From an uncultured Porphyromonadaceae bacterium (GTDB lineage: Bacteria > Bacteroidota > Bacteroidia > Bacteroidales > Muribaculaceae), in contig CAOKFI010000008.1 in NCBI GenBank assembly GCA_948467675.1, forward strand, positions 1-64,000: a stretch of DNA of 64,000 nucleotides, in the 5' to 3' direction. The position numbers and the translations under genes are program-made. This document shows positions 21,240 through 31,318 of the stretch, piece after piece. Under the pieces are notes generated by a model. The model did no database searches. It saw nothing but the letters and a program-made list of their open reading frames with translations, and was not told where the DNA came from. How positions within the stretch are numbered: position 1 is the stretch's first letter; every line of letters begins with the position of its first letter.

Positions 21240-21746
21240 AATCTTAAATGTTTTTATGTTTGTTTCTAAATATTGTTTTCTTATCTGGATACCTCTTACG
21301 TGGTTCCGGTCATCATAGAAACAAATCTTATGCCAAAAAGGTTGCTCCGAATATTAAGCCAATCTAATACAAGACTTTACAAAAATCCCGCGATCTATAC
21401 AAAAACTGACATTTCAGGTAAAGAACTGCCAGTTTTTCATATTGTCACGACATCGAGCCAGAAATTTTCGGGGAATTTACAAGCTGTTACTCTGCAAGTT
21501 ACACATCAATCAGCCACAGCAGTCCATATTGTCAGCAAAAAGCCCACATACAACAACCGGCACCACCGCCAAAATTATATATTATTAAAAACCGCGACCA
21601 CAACATGCCATCTCTGTCACCTGACAGTCATCATTCATGACAGTCGTGTTATGAACAAGATTTCATTATTCAGTATTATGCCGGAGCGTTTTTGATCCGC
21701 AGATCAAATTTACACGCTTAAAAAATACGTACACCGAATTATTTAG
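21240..21746. other. long intergenic region upstream of dnaK and mce
   Basis: About 500 AT-rich bases hold no credible gene. A 140-codon open frame at 21273-21695 lacks any family likeness and has low-complexity Thr/His/Ser content. A direct repeat TGACAGTC occurs twice near 21623 and 21640. No exact TAnnTTTG was found for dnaK; TAAGATTTG about 80 bases upstream is the nearest approach. Confidence 0.5.
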
Positions 21747-21754
21747 TATATTTG
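21747..21754 (+). promoter_or_regulatory. probable promoter of the epimerase-decarboxylase operon, -7 element
   Basis: TATATTTG lies 101 bases before the mce start. A strict -33 element is not seen. The long leader could hold regulatory structure, but none was recognised. Confidence 0.55.
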
Positions 21755-21854
21755 CACACGTAAAAGTGGTGGCAGGCTCATGCGGCTCCATCATGTTTCA
21801 ATATTTAAACAACATACTGAACAAAAGCAATTTAACAACCAAATTTATACCATC

Positions 21855-22277
21855 ATGAATATTTCCCACATCGAACACGTGGGCATAGCCGTGCCCTCTT
21901 TGGAAGAAGCTATTCCGTTTTATGAAAAGATTCTCGGTCTGAAATGCTTTGCAATTGAAGAAGTAGCCGATCAGAAAGTACGAACCGCTTTCTTCAAGGT
22001 CGGCCAGACGAAGATCGAACTGCTTGAAGGCACTTCCGAAGACAGCGCCATATCCAAGTTCATAGCCAACAACGGCGGCCGCGGCGGCATACAGCATATA
22101 GCTTTCGCCATGGAAGACGGTGTAGCCAATGCTCTTGCAGAAGCAGAAGCAAACGGTTGCCGCCTTATCGACAAAGCCCCCCGCAAAGGCGCAGAAGGTC
22201 TCAATATCGCGTTCCTGCACCCGAAATCGACCTGCGGCACACTGATCGAACTGTGCGAGGATCCCAACAAGGCCTGA
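21855..22277 (+). CDS. mce: methylmalonyl-CoA epimerase
   Basis: The 140-residue VOC-fold protein interconverts (R)- and (S)-methylmalonyl-CoA. The start at 21855 gives NISHIEHVGIAVPSLEEAIPFY, the family N-terminus with its metal-binding histidine; earlier in-frame Met codons would add an unrelated leader. Other metal and catalytic sites are in GGIQHIAFAMED and GTLIELCED. It begins an operon with the four subunits of a Na+-translocating methylmalonyl-CoA decarboxylase. That links the mutase product to propionyl-CoA formation. Confidence 0.96.
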   Translation: MNISHIEHVGIAVPSLEEAIPFYEKILGLKCFAIEEVADQKVRTAFFKVGQTKIELLEGTSEDSAISKFIANNGGRGGIQHIAFAMEDGVANALAEAEANGCRLIDKAPRKGAEGLNIAFLHPKSTCGTLIELCEDPNKA

Positions 22278-22354
22278 TCAACCACAAACAAACACAAGTA
22301 ACACCAATTCACCTATGCTCCATTATCGACAACAGGAGCTAACCACACAGATAA

Positions 22355-23908
22355 ATGAGTAATCAGCTTGACAAAGTACAGGAGCTTATTGCACTTCGCA
22401 ATGAAGCTCGCTTAGGTGGCGGAGAAAAGGCCATCCAGAAACAGCATGACAAGGGCAAATATACTGCCCGCGAGCGTATAGCCCAACTTCTCGACGAAGG
22501 TTCGTTCGAGGAAATTGACATGTTCGTGCGTCATCGCTGCACCAACTTCGGCCAAGAAAAGAAAAGTTATCTCGGCGACGGCGTAGTGACCGGCTACGGT
22601 ACAATCGACGGCCGTCTGGTATATGTATTCGCACAGGACTTCACTGTATTCGGCGGCTCACTGTCGGAGACCATGGCTCTGAAGATTTGCAAAGTCATGG
22701 ATATGGCCATGAAGATGGGTGCACCTGTCATAGGTCTCAATGACTCTGGCGGCGCACGTATCCAGGAAGGTATCAACGCACTTGCAGGATACGCCGAAAT
22801 ATTCCAGCGCAACATCATGGCATCCGGTGTGATCCCCCAGATTTCGGGCATACTCGGTCCGTGTGCCGGCGGCGCGGTATACTCCCCTGCCCTCACCGAC
22901 TTCACAGTGATGACCAAAGGCATAAGCTACATGTTCCTTACCGGCCCGAAGGTAGTAAAGACCGTTACCGGCGAGGATGTGACCCAGGAAGCCCTCGGCG
23001 GTGCCGAAGTCCACTCCACCAAGAGCGGTGTAGCCCACTTCGCAGCCGAAGACGGCGAAGAAACTTTGAAAATCATCCGCAAACTGTTCAGCTACATACC
23101 GCAGAACAATCTCGAAGAAGCTCCTTTAGTAGAGTGCACCGATCCGATCGACCGTCTTGAGGACTCACTCAACGATATCGTACCCGATCAGGCCAACAAG
23201 CCTTACGATATGTACGAAGTGATAGGAGCCATCATCGACAACGGCGAGTTCCTGGAAATACAGCGCAACTATGCCAAGAACATCATAATCGGTTTCGCCC
23301 GTTTCAACGGTCAGTCGGTAGGTATAGTGGCAAACCAGCCTAAATTCCTCGCAGGCGTGCTCGACAGCAACGCATCGCGCAAGGCAGCCCGCTTCGTACG
23401 ATTCTGCGACGCATTCAACATTCCTATCGTATCGCTTGTCGACGTACCAGGATTCCTCCCCGGCACAGGCCAGGAATACAACGGCGTGATACTTCACGGT
23501 GCGAAACTGCTCTACGCCTATGGCGAAGCTACCGTGCCCAAGGTTACTGTAACACTCCGCAAGAGCTACGGAGGCAGCCATATCGTGATGAGCTGCAAGC
23601 AGCTCCGTGGCGATATGAACTATGCATGGCCTACTGCCGAGATCGCAGTTATGGGCGGCGCCGGCGCCGTAGAGGTTCTCTACGCCCGTGAAGCCAAGGA
23701 GGCAGAAGATCCCAAGAAAGTTCTGGCAGAGAAGGAAGCAGAGTACAACAAGCTGTTCTGTAATCCGTACAATGCCGCCAAGTACGGTTACATCGATGAT
23801 GTGATAGAACCGCGCAACACACGTTTCCGCATCATCCGCGCACTCCAGCAGCTCGCCACCAAGAAAGTGACAAACCCTGCCAAGAAACATGGCAATATTC
23901 CTCTGTAA
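22355..23908 (+). CDS. mmdA: methylmalonyl-CoA decarboxylase alpha subunit (carboxyltransferase)
   Basis: The 517-residue protein is an acyl-CoA carboxyltransferase with two crotonase-fold halves. The oxyanion-loop motifs are [20 protein letters not shown] and [16 protein letters not shown] in the N half and [18 protein letters not shown] in the C half. It moves the carboxyl group from methylmalonyl-CoA to biotin on the carrier subunit. The same family includes propionyl-CoA carboxylase beta subunits. The decarboxylase call rests on the OadG- and OadB-type membrane genes following in the same operon. Confidence 0.94.
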   Translation: MSNQLDKVQELIALRNEARLGGGEKAIQKQHDKGKYTARERIAQLLDEGSFEEIDMFVRHRCTNFGQEKKSYLGDGVVTGYGTIDGRLVYVFAQDFTVFGGSLSETMALKICKVMDMAMKMGAPVIGLNDSGGARIQEGINALAGYAEIFQRNIMASGVIPQISGILGPCAGGAVYSPALTDFTVMTKGISYMFLTGPKVVKTVTGEDVTQEALGGAEVHSTKSGVAHFAAEDGEETLKIIRKLFSYIPQNNLEEAPLVECTDPIDRLEDSLNDIVPDQANKPYDMYEVIGAIIDNGEFLEIQRNYAKNIIIGFARFNGQSVGIVANQPKFLAGVLDSNASRKAARFVRFCDAFNIPIVSLVDVPGFLPGTGQEYNGVILHGAKLLYAYGEATVPKVTVTLRKSYGGSHIVMSCKQLRGDMNYAWPTAEIAVMGGAGAVEVLYAREAKEAEDPKKVLAEKEAEYNKLFCNPYNAAKYGYIDDVIEPRNTRFRIIRALQQLATKKVTNPAKKHGNIPL

Positions 23909-23929
23909 TCCATTGCCATAAACAGACTT

Positions 23930-24850
23930 ATGAAACGCAAACTATTATTACTGTTCATCGCCTTGGCATCATGCGCATGCGTTGTTTCCGCACAAGGACG
24001 CCGCGGTCTGCGCATCAACGAGGTGATGGTACAGAACGACAGTAACTTCGTAGACGATTACGGCCATCATACGGCCTGGATCGAACTTTTCAACTCTACG
24101 TTCGCCCCACTCGAGATTTCAAGTGTATTCATCACCAACGATACTGTAAACACGACACTGTATCCTGTGCCGCTGGGCGATGTCAACACTGAGATCCCTG
24201 CCCGCCAGCACGTGGTATTCTGGGCCGACGGAAAGCCAAGCCGCGGTACATTCCATCTGAATTTCACCCTGACACCCGGACAGGAAAACCGTATCGCCAT
24301 ATACGACGCCGACGGCAAGACTCTGATCGATGAAGTCGTGATACCGGCCGATCTTCAGCCCAATACGACCTATGCCAGAATCGTTGACGGCGAAGGCGAA
24401 GGACCAGAAGCGTGGGAAATACGCGACGGTTCTGAAGACAAGTACATAACTCCGAGCAGCAACAACATTATCCGCGACACCAACAGCAAAGTCGATATGT
24501 TCAAGGAAATGGACGAGAATGGCTTCGGTATGACCATCATGGCCATGGCTATCGTATTCAGCGCCCTGCTCATTTTGTGTCTCTGTTTCTATGCAATCAG
24601 CAAGATAGGAGCAAAAGTCTCGAAAGCCAACAAGATGCGTGTCCATGGCGTTGTCGCGAAGGAGACTCCCAAAGAAGATCATCCGAAACATGACTCCGGC
24701 GAAGAGATCGCCGCCATAGCCATGGCACTCCACGAGCATCTGAACGCCCACGACCAGGAAGACACCGTGCTCACTATCAACAAGGTGAAACGTGCATATT
24801 CGCCCTGGAGCTCCAAGATCTACGGATTGCGCGAACTGCCCCGCCGTTAA
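23930..24850 (+). CDS. OadG-like decarboxylase subunit fused to a lamin-tail domain
   Basis: The 306-residue protein has a signal peptide (about 1-21) and a lamin-tail-type domain (about 25-150: LRINEVMVQNDSNFVDDYG, WIELFNSTFAPLEIS, RIAIYDADGKTLIDEV). One membrane helix (about 198-222) follows, then a charged cytoplasmic tail. The helix with its tail matches the OadG gamma/delta subunit, which joins the membrane and carboxyltransferase parts of sodium-pump decarboxylases. The extracytoplasmic lamin-tail part is an addition absent from OadG of proteobacteria. It lies between the alpha and biotin-carrier genes, as expected for the complex. Confidence 0.88.
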   Translation: MKRKLLLLFIALASCACVVSAQGRRGLRINEVMVQNDSNFVDDYGHHTAWIELFNSTFAPLEISSVFITNDTVNTTLYPVPLGDVNTEIPARQHVVFWADGKPSRGTFHLNFTLTPGQENRIAIYDADGKTLIDEVVIPADLQPNTTYARIVDGEGEGPEAWEIRDGSEDKYITPSSNNIIRDTNSKVDMFKEMDENGFGMTIMAMAIVFSALLILCLCFYAISKIGAKVSKANKMRVHGVVAKETPKEDHPKHDSGEEIAAIAMALHEHLNAHDQEDTVLTINKVKRAYSPWSSKIYGLRELPRR

Positions 24851-24888
24851 TCGGCCATATCAACATTCATACATCAATCTCAAAAATC

Positions 24889-25326
24889 ATGAAAGAATAT
24901 AAATATAAGATCAACGGCAACATTTACAAAGTGGCAGTGGGCGACATAGATAACAATATCGCCCAAGTCGAGGTAAACGGTACCCCATACCACGTGGAGC
25001 TTGACAAACAGAAAGCTCCCGTCACAATCGTTAACGCACCCCGTCCCTCCACAGCCCCGCGCACACAGACCGGCGAGAAAGTCATTGCAAAGCGTGTGGC
25101 TCCAACCGGAAGCGGCTATGAAGTAAAAGCCCCCCTGCCCGGTGTAGTCCTTTCAATTCCGGTAAAAGTAGGCGACACAGTCAAAGCCTCCGATACTGTA
25201 CTCGTGCTCGAGGCAATGAAAATGGAAAATGCCATTCACGCAGGCCGCGACGGTCGCATTGCGTCAGTCAATGTAAACAACGGCGATTCCGTACTCGAAG
25301 GAGCCGTACTTATAACTATAGAATAA
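24889..25326 (+). CDS. mmdC: biotin carboxyl carrier subunit of methylmalonyl-CoA decarboxylase
   Basis: The 145-residue protein ends in a biotinyl domain with LVLEAMKMENAIHAG; K111 is the biotinylated lysine. A Pro/Ala-rich linker (about 45-80) follows a short N-terminal domain. It carries the carboxyl group from the alpha subunit to the membrane beta subunit. Position between the OadG and beta-subunit genes, with gaps of 38 and 20 bases, supports the role. Confidence 0.95.
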   Translation: MKEYKYKINGNIYKVAVGDIDNNIAQVEVNGTPYHVELDKQKAPVTIVNAPRPSTAPRTQTGEKVIAKRVAPTGSGYEVKAPLPGVVLSIPVKVGDTVKASDTVLVLEAMKMENAIHAGRDGRIASVNVNNGDSVLEGAVLITIE

Positions 25327-25346
25327 ACCGATAATTCCCGACTATA

Positions 25347-26504
25347 ATGGATTTTGGCAATTTCCTACTCGACAACCTCCACCAGTTCTGGATCCTGACG
25401 GGATTTCACAACGCCACATGGGAGCATTTCGTGATGCTCGCCGTAGGTTTGTTCTTCATCTGGCTAGCCATTAAGAAGGACTTCGAGCCTATGCTGCTCG
25501 TTCCCATCGGCTTCGGTATGCTCATCGGCAATGTACCGTTCAACACCGAAGCCGGTCTTGAGATCGGTATATATGAAGAAGGATCGGTACTGAATATTCT
25601 ATACAATGGCGTCAGCGCCGGATGGTATCCTCCACTGATATTCCTCGGCATCGGTGCGATGACCGATTTCTCCTCGCTCATCGCCAATCCGAAACTCATG
25701 CTTATCGGCGCATCCGCACAGTTCGGTATATTCGGAGCTTACATGGTAGCGCTTCTCCTCGGATTCACCCCCGATCAGGCAGGCGGCATAGCCATCATCG
25801 GCGGCGCCGACGGTCCTACCGCAATCTTCCTTTCATCCAAACTGGCACCCAACCTGATGGGAGCAATCGCCGTATCGGCCTATTCCTACATGGCATTGGT
25901 TCCTGTAATCCAGCCGCCGATCATGCGCCTGCTCACCACCAAGAAAGAGCGTCTGATAAAGATGCGTCCCGCCCGTGCGGTATCGCAGAACGAGAAGATC
26001 ATATTCCCGATCGTAGGTATGCTCCTGACATGTTTCGTGGTTCCGTCCGGTCTGCCGCTTCTCGGCATGCTGTTCTTCGGCAACCTTCTGCGTGAATGCG
26101 GCGTGACTACCCGTCTGGCCAAAACCGCAAGCAACGCGCTGACTGATATCGTAACCATACTTCTGGGTATGACTGTCGGAGCATCGACTCAGGCTTCTGA
26201 GTTCCTGACCGCCGAAACTATCGGCATCTTCGCCCTCGGTTTCATGGCGTTTATCATCGCCTCCGCATCGGGCGTATGCTTTGTCAAGCTGTTCAACCTC
26301 GTACTTCCCAAATCGAAGAAGATCAACCCTCTCATAGGCAATGCCGGCGTATCGGCCGTACCTATGTCGGCACGCATCTCCAACAACCTCGGTTTGGAAT
26401 ACGATCCGAGCAACTATCTGCTCATGCATGCCATGGGGCCCAATGTATCCGGTGTAATCGGCTCTGCTGTAGCTGCCGGTGTACTCCTCGGATTCCTTGC
26501 CTAA
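25347..26504 (+). CDS. mmdB: Na+-translocating decarboxylase beta subunit
   Basis: The 385-residue integral membrane protein is the OadB/MmdB/GcdB family sodium channel-decarboxylase. It decarboxylates carboxybiotin and drives Na+ out of the cell. Typical motifs are [22 protein letters not shown], with the functional aspartate, and [19 protein letters not shown] near the C-terminus. It is the last gene of the operon and is followed by a strong terminator. With mce and the mutase this completes sodium-coupled propionate formation. Confidence 0.97.
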   Translation: MDFGNFLLDNLHQFWILTGFHNATWEHFVMLAVGLFFIWLAIKKDFEPMLLVPIGFGMLIGNVPFNTEAGLEIGIYEEGSVLNILYNGVSAGWYPPLIFLGIGAMTDFSSLIANPKLMLIGASAQFGIFGAYMVALLLGFTPDQAGGIAIIGGADGPTAIFLSSKLAPNLMGAIAVSAYSYMALVPVIQPPIMRLLTTKKERLIKMRPARAVSQNEKIIFPIVGMLLTCFVVPSGLPLLGMLFFGNLLRECGVTTRLAKTASNALTDIVTILLGMTVGASTQASEFLTAETIGIFALGFMAFIIASASGVCFVKLFNLVLPKSKKINPLIGNAGVSAVPMSARISNNLGLEYDPSNYLLMHAMGPNVSGVIGSAVAAGVLLGFLA

Positions 26505-26519
26505 ACATTCATCAATATC

Positions 26520-26556
26520 AAGTCCGGCCACGATATCTGTGGCCGGACTTGTTTTA
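26520..26556 (+). terminator. terminator of the decarboxylase operon
   Basis: A 12-bp stem, AAGTCCGGCCAC with GTGGCCGGACTT, around a 7-base loop is followed by GTTTTAAT, 16 bases after the mmdB stop. Confidence 0.92.
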
Positions 26557-26724
26557 ATCCCTATCACGCTTCACACAGAACGCCAGGCAACGAGGACATA
26601 AATAATGTAACAAATCCGTAACATAAGCGAACATCGCGCAAGACGGTTTGTTATAACAATACTTGAACGACAAGTGCAGTCATTAGCTTAGGCTAAAATT
26701 GGTTATCGAAACGATCCCAACGTT

Positions 26725-27069
26725 ATGATTACGAAGCAAGTTATCAACACCCTCTATAAAAAATACCGTCGCAAGCCGCTTACGACCGATGAACTGGATT
26801 TTTCATTGCTGTTCGATTATGCAATCGAGAATCATGGCATTGTAATCGACGACCACAAGCTCATCATCAACAGCATATCTCCATCGTCGCCTTTCCATGC
26901 AATAGATCTCGACCGCATACATGCCATAGTAGAGTTCGACAACCGGATAGCCATAGTCCTACCGTCATCGATAATTTTTCTTAACAAATCGGACAAATCG
27001 GCTCATGTACACGTCAGAGTAGAACCGCCGTCGCTATGGGACAAGATCCGCTGGTGGTTCAAAAAATAA
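26725..27069 (+). CDS. conserved hypothetical protein
   Basis: The 114-residue soluble protein was not assigned to a family. It has a helical N-terminus (TKQVINTLYKKYRRKP), a beta-rich centre (GIVIDDHKLIINSI, RIAIVLPSSIIFLNK) and a basic aromatic end (WDKIRWWFKK) that could touch a membrane. It lies alone between the decarboxylase terminator and a symporter gene 58 bases downstream. Codon use matches its neighbours, so it is likely a real gene. Confidence 0.65.
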   Translation: MITKQVINTLYKKYRRKPLTTDELDFSLLFDYAIENHGIVIDDHKLIINSISPSSPFHAIDLDRIHAIVEFDNRIAIVLPSSIIFLNKSDKSAHVHVRVEPPSLWDKIRWWFKK

Positions 27070-27127
27070 GCACTCGGATACAACAATCATCATCACACCT
27101 TAAATCAACCATCATCAGTCATCTCCA

Positions 27128-28312
27128 GTGAAAGCTATTAAGTTCGGCCTACTTCCACAAATCATCACAGCCATAATATTCGGCATTTTGCTCGGCACGA
27201 TCACCCCTGATTGGATAACCCGTACATGCCTTACATTCAACAGCATATTCAGCCAGTTTCTTAACTTCCTGATTCCCCTCATAATACTCGGATTCGTGGC
27301 ACCGGCTATAGCCGACATAGGCAAGAGTGCCGGCAGAATGCTTATAACCACCGCCATTCTCGCCTACGGATTCACCATCCTGGCCGGCGGGCTTTCGTAT
27401 ATCGCAGGAAGCGGACTGTTTCCATCGATCATAGAGAAGACAGCAGAACTGTCTGTCGCAGAATCATCCGACGGGCTCAAACCATATTTCAACGTAGAGA
27501 TTCCATCCATCATGCCGGTCATGACAGCACTTGTGAGCGCATTTACGTTCGGCCTCGGCATAGCATATCTCAAAAGCGATATACTCAAACGCGGCTTCGA
27601 CGAATTCCGCGATATAGTAAGCATGGCTATCAGGCGCGTCATCATCCCGTTGCTCCCCTTCTATATATTAGGTATATTCCTGAACATGACATCTGCCGGA
27701 CAAGTGTGGCCGATACTCAACACTTTCGCCAGAATCATCCTTATAATATTTGCGTTGCACATATTCATATTGCTGCTACAGTTCTGCATTGCCGCACTAT
27801 GCACACGCCGCAATCCGTTGCGTCTGCTATGGACCATGATGCCGGCCTACTTCACAGCTCTCGGGACACAATCGTCGGCAGCCACCATCCCGGTCACACT
27901 GCGTCAGACCATATCCATGGGCGTAACGGAGGAGACAGCCGGTTTTGTCGTCCCGCTATGCGCGACCATACACATGTCGGGCAGCACACTAAAGATAGTG
28001 GCATGTGCACTGGCTCTGATGATCATGCAGGGGCATCCCTACGATGCAGGAATGTTCATGGGTTTCATATCCATGCTCGCCGTCACCATCATAGCGGCAC
28101 CCGGAGTCCCGGGCGGAGCCATAATGGCTTCGCTCGGACTACTGTCGTCGATGCTCGGGTTTACCGAAGCTGACAATGCCATGATGATAGCACTATATAT
28201 AGCCATGGATAGCTTCGGCACGGCATGCAACGTCACAGGCGACGGCTCCATAGCCCTCATCGTGGGCCGTATATTCCGGAGAAAGCCGGCCGCAACAGCA
28301 GTCCGGGCCTGA
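27128..28312 (+). CDS. dicarboxylate/amino acid:cation symporter (DAACS/SDF family)
   Basis: The 394-residue membrane protein belongs to the GltP/DctA-type Na+ or H+ symporters. Signature regions are QSSAATIPVTLRQTISMGVTEE with the serine-rich loop, VPLCATIHMSGSTLKI and MDSFGTACNVTGDGSIAL. Substrate residues normally lie in these segments, but aspartate, glutamate and C4-dicarboxylates cannot be told apart here. The start is GTG at 27128. A C4-acid substrate would fit a succinate/propionate-forming metabolism, which is only inference. Confidence 0.9.
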   Translation: MKAIKFGLLPQIITAIIFGILLGTITPDWITRTCLTFNSIFSQFLNFLIPLIILGFVAPAIADIGKSAGRMLITTAILAYGFTILAGGLSYIAGSGLFPSIIEKTAELSVAESSDGLKPYFNVEIPSIMPVMTALVSAFTFGLGIAYLKSDILKRGFDEFRDIVSMAIRRVIIPLLPFYILGIFLNMTSAGQVWPILNTFARIILIIFALHIFILLLQFCIAALCTRRNPLRLLWTMMPAYFTALGTQSSAATIPVTLRQTISMGVTEETAGFVVPLCATIHMSGSTLKIVACALALMIMQGHPYDAGMFMGFISMLAVTIIAAPGVPGGAIMASLGLLSSMLGFTEADNAMMIALYIAMDSFGTACNVTGDGSIALIVGRIFRRKPAATAVRA

Positions 28313-28364
28313 ATCCGGTCCGGATCGGGCTGCGGTGACAACAACTTTTTTTTGCCATTCGATG

Positions 28365-28390
28365 AATTCGGCGTAACTTTACGCCGAATT
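28365..28390 (+). terminator. possible terminator between symporter and aspS
   Basis: AATTCGGCGTAA and TTACGCCGAATT form a perfect 12-bp stem with a 2-base gap. That gap is too short for a loop, so the innermost pairs would open. No U-tract follows, so it may instead be a protein-binding palindrome just upstream of aspS. Confidence 0.45.
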
Positions 28391-28447
28391 TGATATATTA
28401 TCACCTATAATCACGAAAATCAATCATTAGACTCTATTATATCTATT

Positions 28448-30214
28448 ATGTTCAGGACTGAGACATGCGGCCAGCTTCGATTGGCCGACACCGGAAAACA
28501 TGTGACTCTCGCCGGATGGGTACAGCGCGTGCGCAAGATGGGCGGCATGACATTCGTTGATCTCCGCGACCGTTACGGTATTACACAGATCGTTTTCAAC
28601 AACGATACGGATGCCGCTTTGTGTGAGGCCGCGAATCACCTTGGCCGTGAATTTGTGATACAAGTGACCGGTACAGTTGCCGAACGCACAAGCAAAAACG
28701 CCAATCTCCCGACTGGCGATATAGAAATCATCGCAGAAACGCTCACCATACTCAACCGCTCTGAGGTTCCTCCATTCACCATCGAGGAGGATACCGACGG
28801 CGGCGACGATCTGCGCATGAAATTCCGTTACCTCGACTTGCGCCGTCCAAATGTGCGACGCAATCTCGAACTGCGCCACCGCATGACCATAGCTGTGCGC
28901 GACTATCTTGACAAACAGGGATTTCTCGAGATCGAGACTCCCATGCTCGTAGGCTCTACTCCTGAAGGCGCCCGCGACTTCGTAGTGCCGTCGCGTATGA
29001 ATCCCGGACAGTTCTACGCCCTGCCGCAATCCCCGCAGACTCTCAAACAGCTGCTTATGGTATCAGGCATGGACCGCTACTTCCAGATTGTAAAATGTTT
29101 CCGCGACGAAGACCTGCGCGCTGACCGACAGCCCGAATTCACTCAGATCGACTGCGAGATGAGCTTCGTCAATCAGGAAGATGTCATCAGCCTGTTCGAG
29201 GGCATGGCCAAGCACCTGTTCAAAGAACTGCGTGGAGTGGAGCTGACCGAACCGTTCCCCCGGATGCCGTGGGACGAAGCCATGCGCCTGTATGGAAGCG
29301 ACAAGCCAGATACCCGTTTCGGAATGACATTCGTTGAACTGATGGATATACTGAAAGGCCATGGTTTCGGAGTATTCAACAGCGCTGCCTACATTGGCGG
29401 TATATGCGTGCCCGGGGCGGCGACCTACACACGCAAACAGCTCGATCAGCTGACCGACTACGTGCGCCGTCCTCAGATCGGAGCCAAAGGCATGGTATAT
29501 GCCCGTGTCGAGGCTGACGGGACGGTAAAATCGAGTGTTGACAAATTCTATAGTCAGGAGGTTCTTCAGGAAATGAAGAAAGCCATGGATGCCAACCCTG
29601 GAGACCTCATACTCATACTCAGCGGCGACGACGCCATGAAGACCCGCAAACAGTTGTGCGAACTCCGTCTTGAGATGGGACGCCAGCTCGGTCTGCGCGA
29701 CAAGAACAAATTCTCCTGTCTCTGGGTTGTCGACTTCCCGATGTTCGAATGGAGCGAGGAAGAGGGACGCCTCATGGCCATGCACCATCCGTTCACACAC
29801 CCCAAAGACGAAGACATTCCGCTGCTCGATACCGATCCTGCCGCAGTACGCGCCGATGCCTACGATATGGTCATAAACGGCGTCGAAGTCGGAGGAGGCT
29901 CCATACGTATTCACGACAGCGCGCTACAGGCCAAGATGTTCGAGATACTCGGATTCACCCCCGAAAAAGCCCAGGAGCAGTTCGGATTCCTCATGAACGC
30001 ATTCAAATACGGCGCTCCGCCTCACGGTGGCCTCGCCTACGGTCTTGACCGCTGGGTATCGCTGTTCGCCGGCCTCGACAGCATACGCGACTGCATAGCG
30101 TTCCCGAAAAACAACAGCGGACGCGACGTAATGCTCGATGCCCCGGCTCCACTTGACCAAAAGCAGCTCGACGAACTCGAACTGGCTCTGAATCCATCGG
30201 AACAAGCCGAATAA
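28448..30214 (+). CDS. aspS: aspartate--tRNA ligase
   Basis: The 588-residue class II synthetase has the bacterial AspRS plan. It starts with an OB-fold anticodon domain (about 1-130; [26 protein letters not shown] is covered there). The catalytic core includes [34 protein letters not shown] and QIDCEMSFV, with a GAD insertion (about 290-420). The end has [13 protein letters not shown]. Length is normal. The Nif3-family gene begins 7 bases downstream, so the two are cotranscribed. Confidence 0.98.
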   Translation: MFRTETCGQLRLADTGKHVTLAGWVQRVRKMGGMTFVDLRDRYGITQIVFNNDTDAALCEAANHLGREFVIQVTGTVAERTSKNANLPTGDIEIIAETLTILNRSEVPPFTIEEDTDGGDDLRMKFRYLDLRRPNVRRNLELRHRMTIAVRDYLDKQGFLEIETPMLVGSTPEGARDFVVPSRMNPGQFYALPQSPQTLKQLLMVSGMDRYFQIVKCFRDEDLRADRQPEFTQIDCEMSFVNQEDVISLFEGMAKHLFKELRGVELTEPFPRMPWDEAMRLYGSDKPDTRFGMTFVELMDILKGHGFGVFNSAAYIGGICVPGAATYTRKQLDQLTDYVRRPQIGAKGMVYARVEADGTVKSSVDKFYSQEVLQEMKKAMDANPGDLILILSGDDAMKTRKQLCELRLEMGRQLGLRDKNKFSCLWVVDFPMFEWSEEEGRLMAMHHPFTHPKDEDIPLLDTDPAAVRADAYDMVINGVEVGGGSIRIHDSALQAKMFEILGFTPEKAQEQFGFLMNAFKYGAPPHGGLAYGLDRWVSLFAGLDSIRDCIAFPKNNSGRDVMLDAPAPLDQKQLDELELALNPSEQAE

Positions 30215-30220
30215 CCAGAC

Positions 30221-31315
30221 ATGCTGATAGCCGATATAATCGCGGCACTTGAAGCCAAAGCACCACGGCGACTACAGGAAGATTACGACAATTCCGGGCT
30301 TCAGATAGGCTCTCCGCTCAACGAGTGTACCGGAGTGATGCTATGTGTCGACGCTACCCCCGAGGTGATTGCCGAAGCAAAAAAGCAGGGGTGCAATCTT
30401 GTCGTGAGCCATCACCCGCTGTTTTTCAAAGGAGTGAGACAGCTCGTAGGCGCCACACCCGTGCAAGTGACAGCCATGGAGGCCATTGCCGCCGGAATTT
30501 CAGTGTACTCATGCCACACGTCGCTTGACAACGCCTACGGTGGCGTATCGTGGGTCATGGCACAGAAACTCGGCCTTACCGGAGTCAGCGTCCTTGACCC
30601 GCAATACGGGCGTCTGATGAAACTCGCCGCAATGGTTCCGGCCGATCAGGCCGAACTGGTACGTCTGGCGCTGTTCGACGCCGGAGCGGGAGCGATAGGC
30701 AACTATGACTGCTGCAGCTATTCGGTAGACGGAACCGGATCATTCCGCGCTCTGGAAGGAGCCAATCCCTATGTCGGCGAATTGCTGGACATACACCGGG
30801 AACCAGAAGTCAAAGTCGAGGTGATATTGCCGGCAGCACTGCGCAACCGCGTGGAGTCGGCCTTACGCGAAGTACATCCGTACGAGGAACCGGCCTACGA
30901 CTTCATTTCACTGGCCAACGCCTCCACTCGCGATGGCAGCGGCGTGTATGGTGTTCTTGACGAACCAGTCACTCCCGAAGACCTCATAGGCCGCGTCAAA
31001 CAGCAGTTCAATTCGCCGGTCGTACGATGCTCGCGTCTGCCAGAAGGCAAAATATCGCGCATCGCATTATGCGGCGGATCCGGATCATCACTGTTCGGCA
31101 AAGCATTGGCAAGCGGAGCCCAGGCCATGATCACAAGCGACACTAAATATCACGACTTCGTCGATTACAGCAGCTCTCTGTTCATAATCGACATAGGCCA
31201 TTATGAAAGCGAGTATTGTACAAAAGAGATTTTTTATCGCATAATTACCGAAAAATTTCCTAACTTTGCAGTCTATAATTCAGTGACTGAAAAGAATCCG
31301 ATAAATTATTTGTAA
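30221..31315 (+). CDS. Nif3-like dinuclear metal center protein
   Basis: The 364-residue protein belongs to the NIF3/YbgI/YqfO family of toroidal hexamers with two metals per subunit. The ligands are in VVSHHPLFFKG (near residue 65), SCHTSLDNAYGG and the C-terminal DIGHYESE. The extra middle part (about 125-230), as in YqfO, is a PII-like insertion. Proposed roles include GTP cyclohydrolase I-like activity and metal-dependent hydrolysis, but the cellular role is unsettled. The coding end holds a promoter element for the next gene. Confidence 0.93.
   Translation: MLIADIIAALEAKAPRRLQEDYDNSGLQIGSPLNECTGVMLCVDATPEVIAEAKKQGCNLVVSHHPLFFKGVRQLVGATPVQVTAMEAIAAGISVYSCHTSLDNAYGGVSWVMAQKLGLTGVSVLDPQYGRLMKLAAMVPADQAELVRLALFDAGAGAIGNYDCCSYSVDGTGSFRALEGANPYVGELLDIHREPEVKVEVILPAALRNRVESALREVHPYEEPAYDFISLANASTRDGSGVYGVLDEPVTPEDLIGRVKQQFNSPVVRCSRLPEGKISRIALCGGSGSSLFGKALASGAQAMITSDTKYHDFVDYSSSLFIIDIGHYESEYCTKEIFYRIITEKFPNFAVYNSVTEKNPINYL
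31261..31268 (+). promoter_or_regulatory. internal promoter element before the zinc-ribbon gene
   Basis: TAACTTTG lies inside the 3' end of the Nif3-family gene, 51 bases before the next start codon. No strict -33 element. It could let the downstream gene be expressed apart from aspS. Confidence 0.45.
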
Positions 31316-31318
31316 GCA

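Noticed and set aside
21240-21400. CIRCE-type heat-shock operator before dnaK
   Set aside because: No TTAGCACTC-N9-GAGTGCTAA-like inverted repeat is present.
21273-21695. 140-codon frame upstream of dnaK
   Set aside because: No family likeness, low-complexity composition and no promoter at a suitable place; it is treated as intergenic.
28365-28390. aspS riboswitch or T-box
   Set aside because: The 12-bp palindrome is too compact and lacks T-box motifs; T-boxes are also not expected in this phylum.
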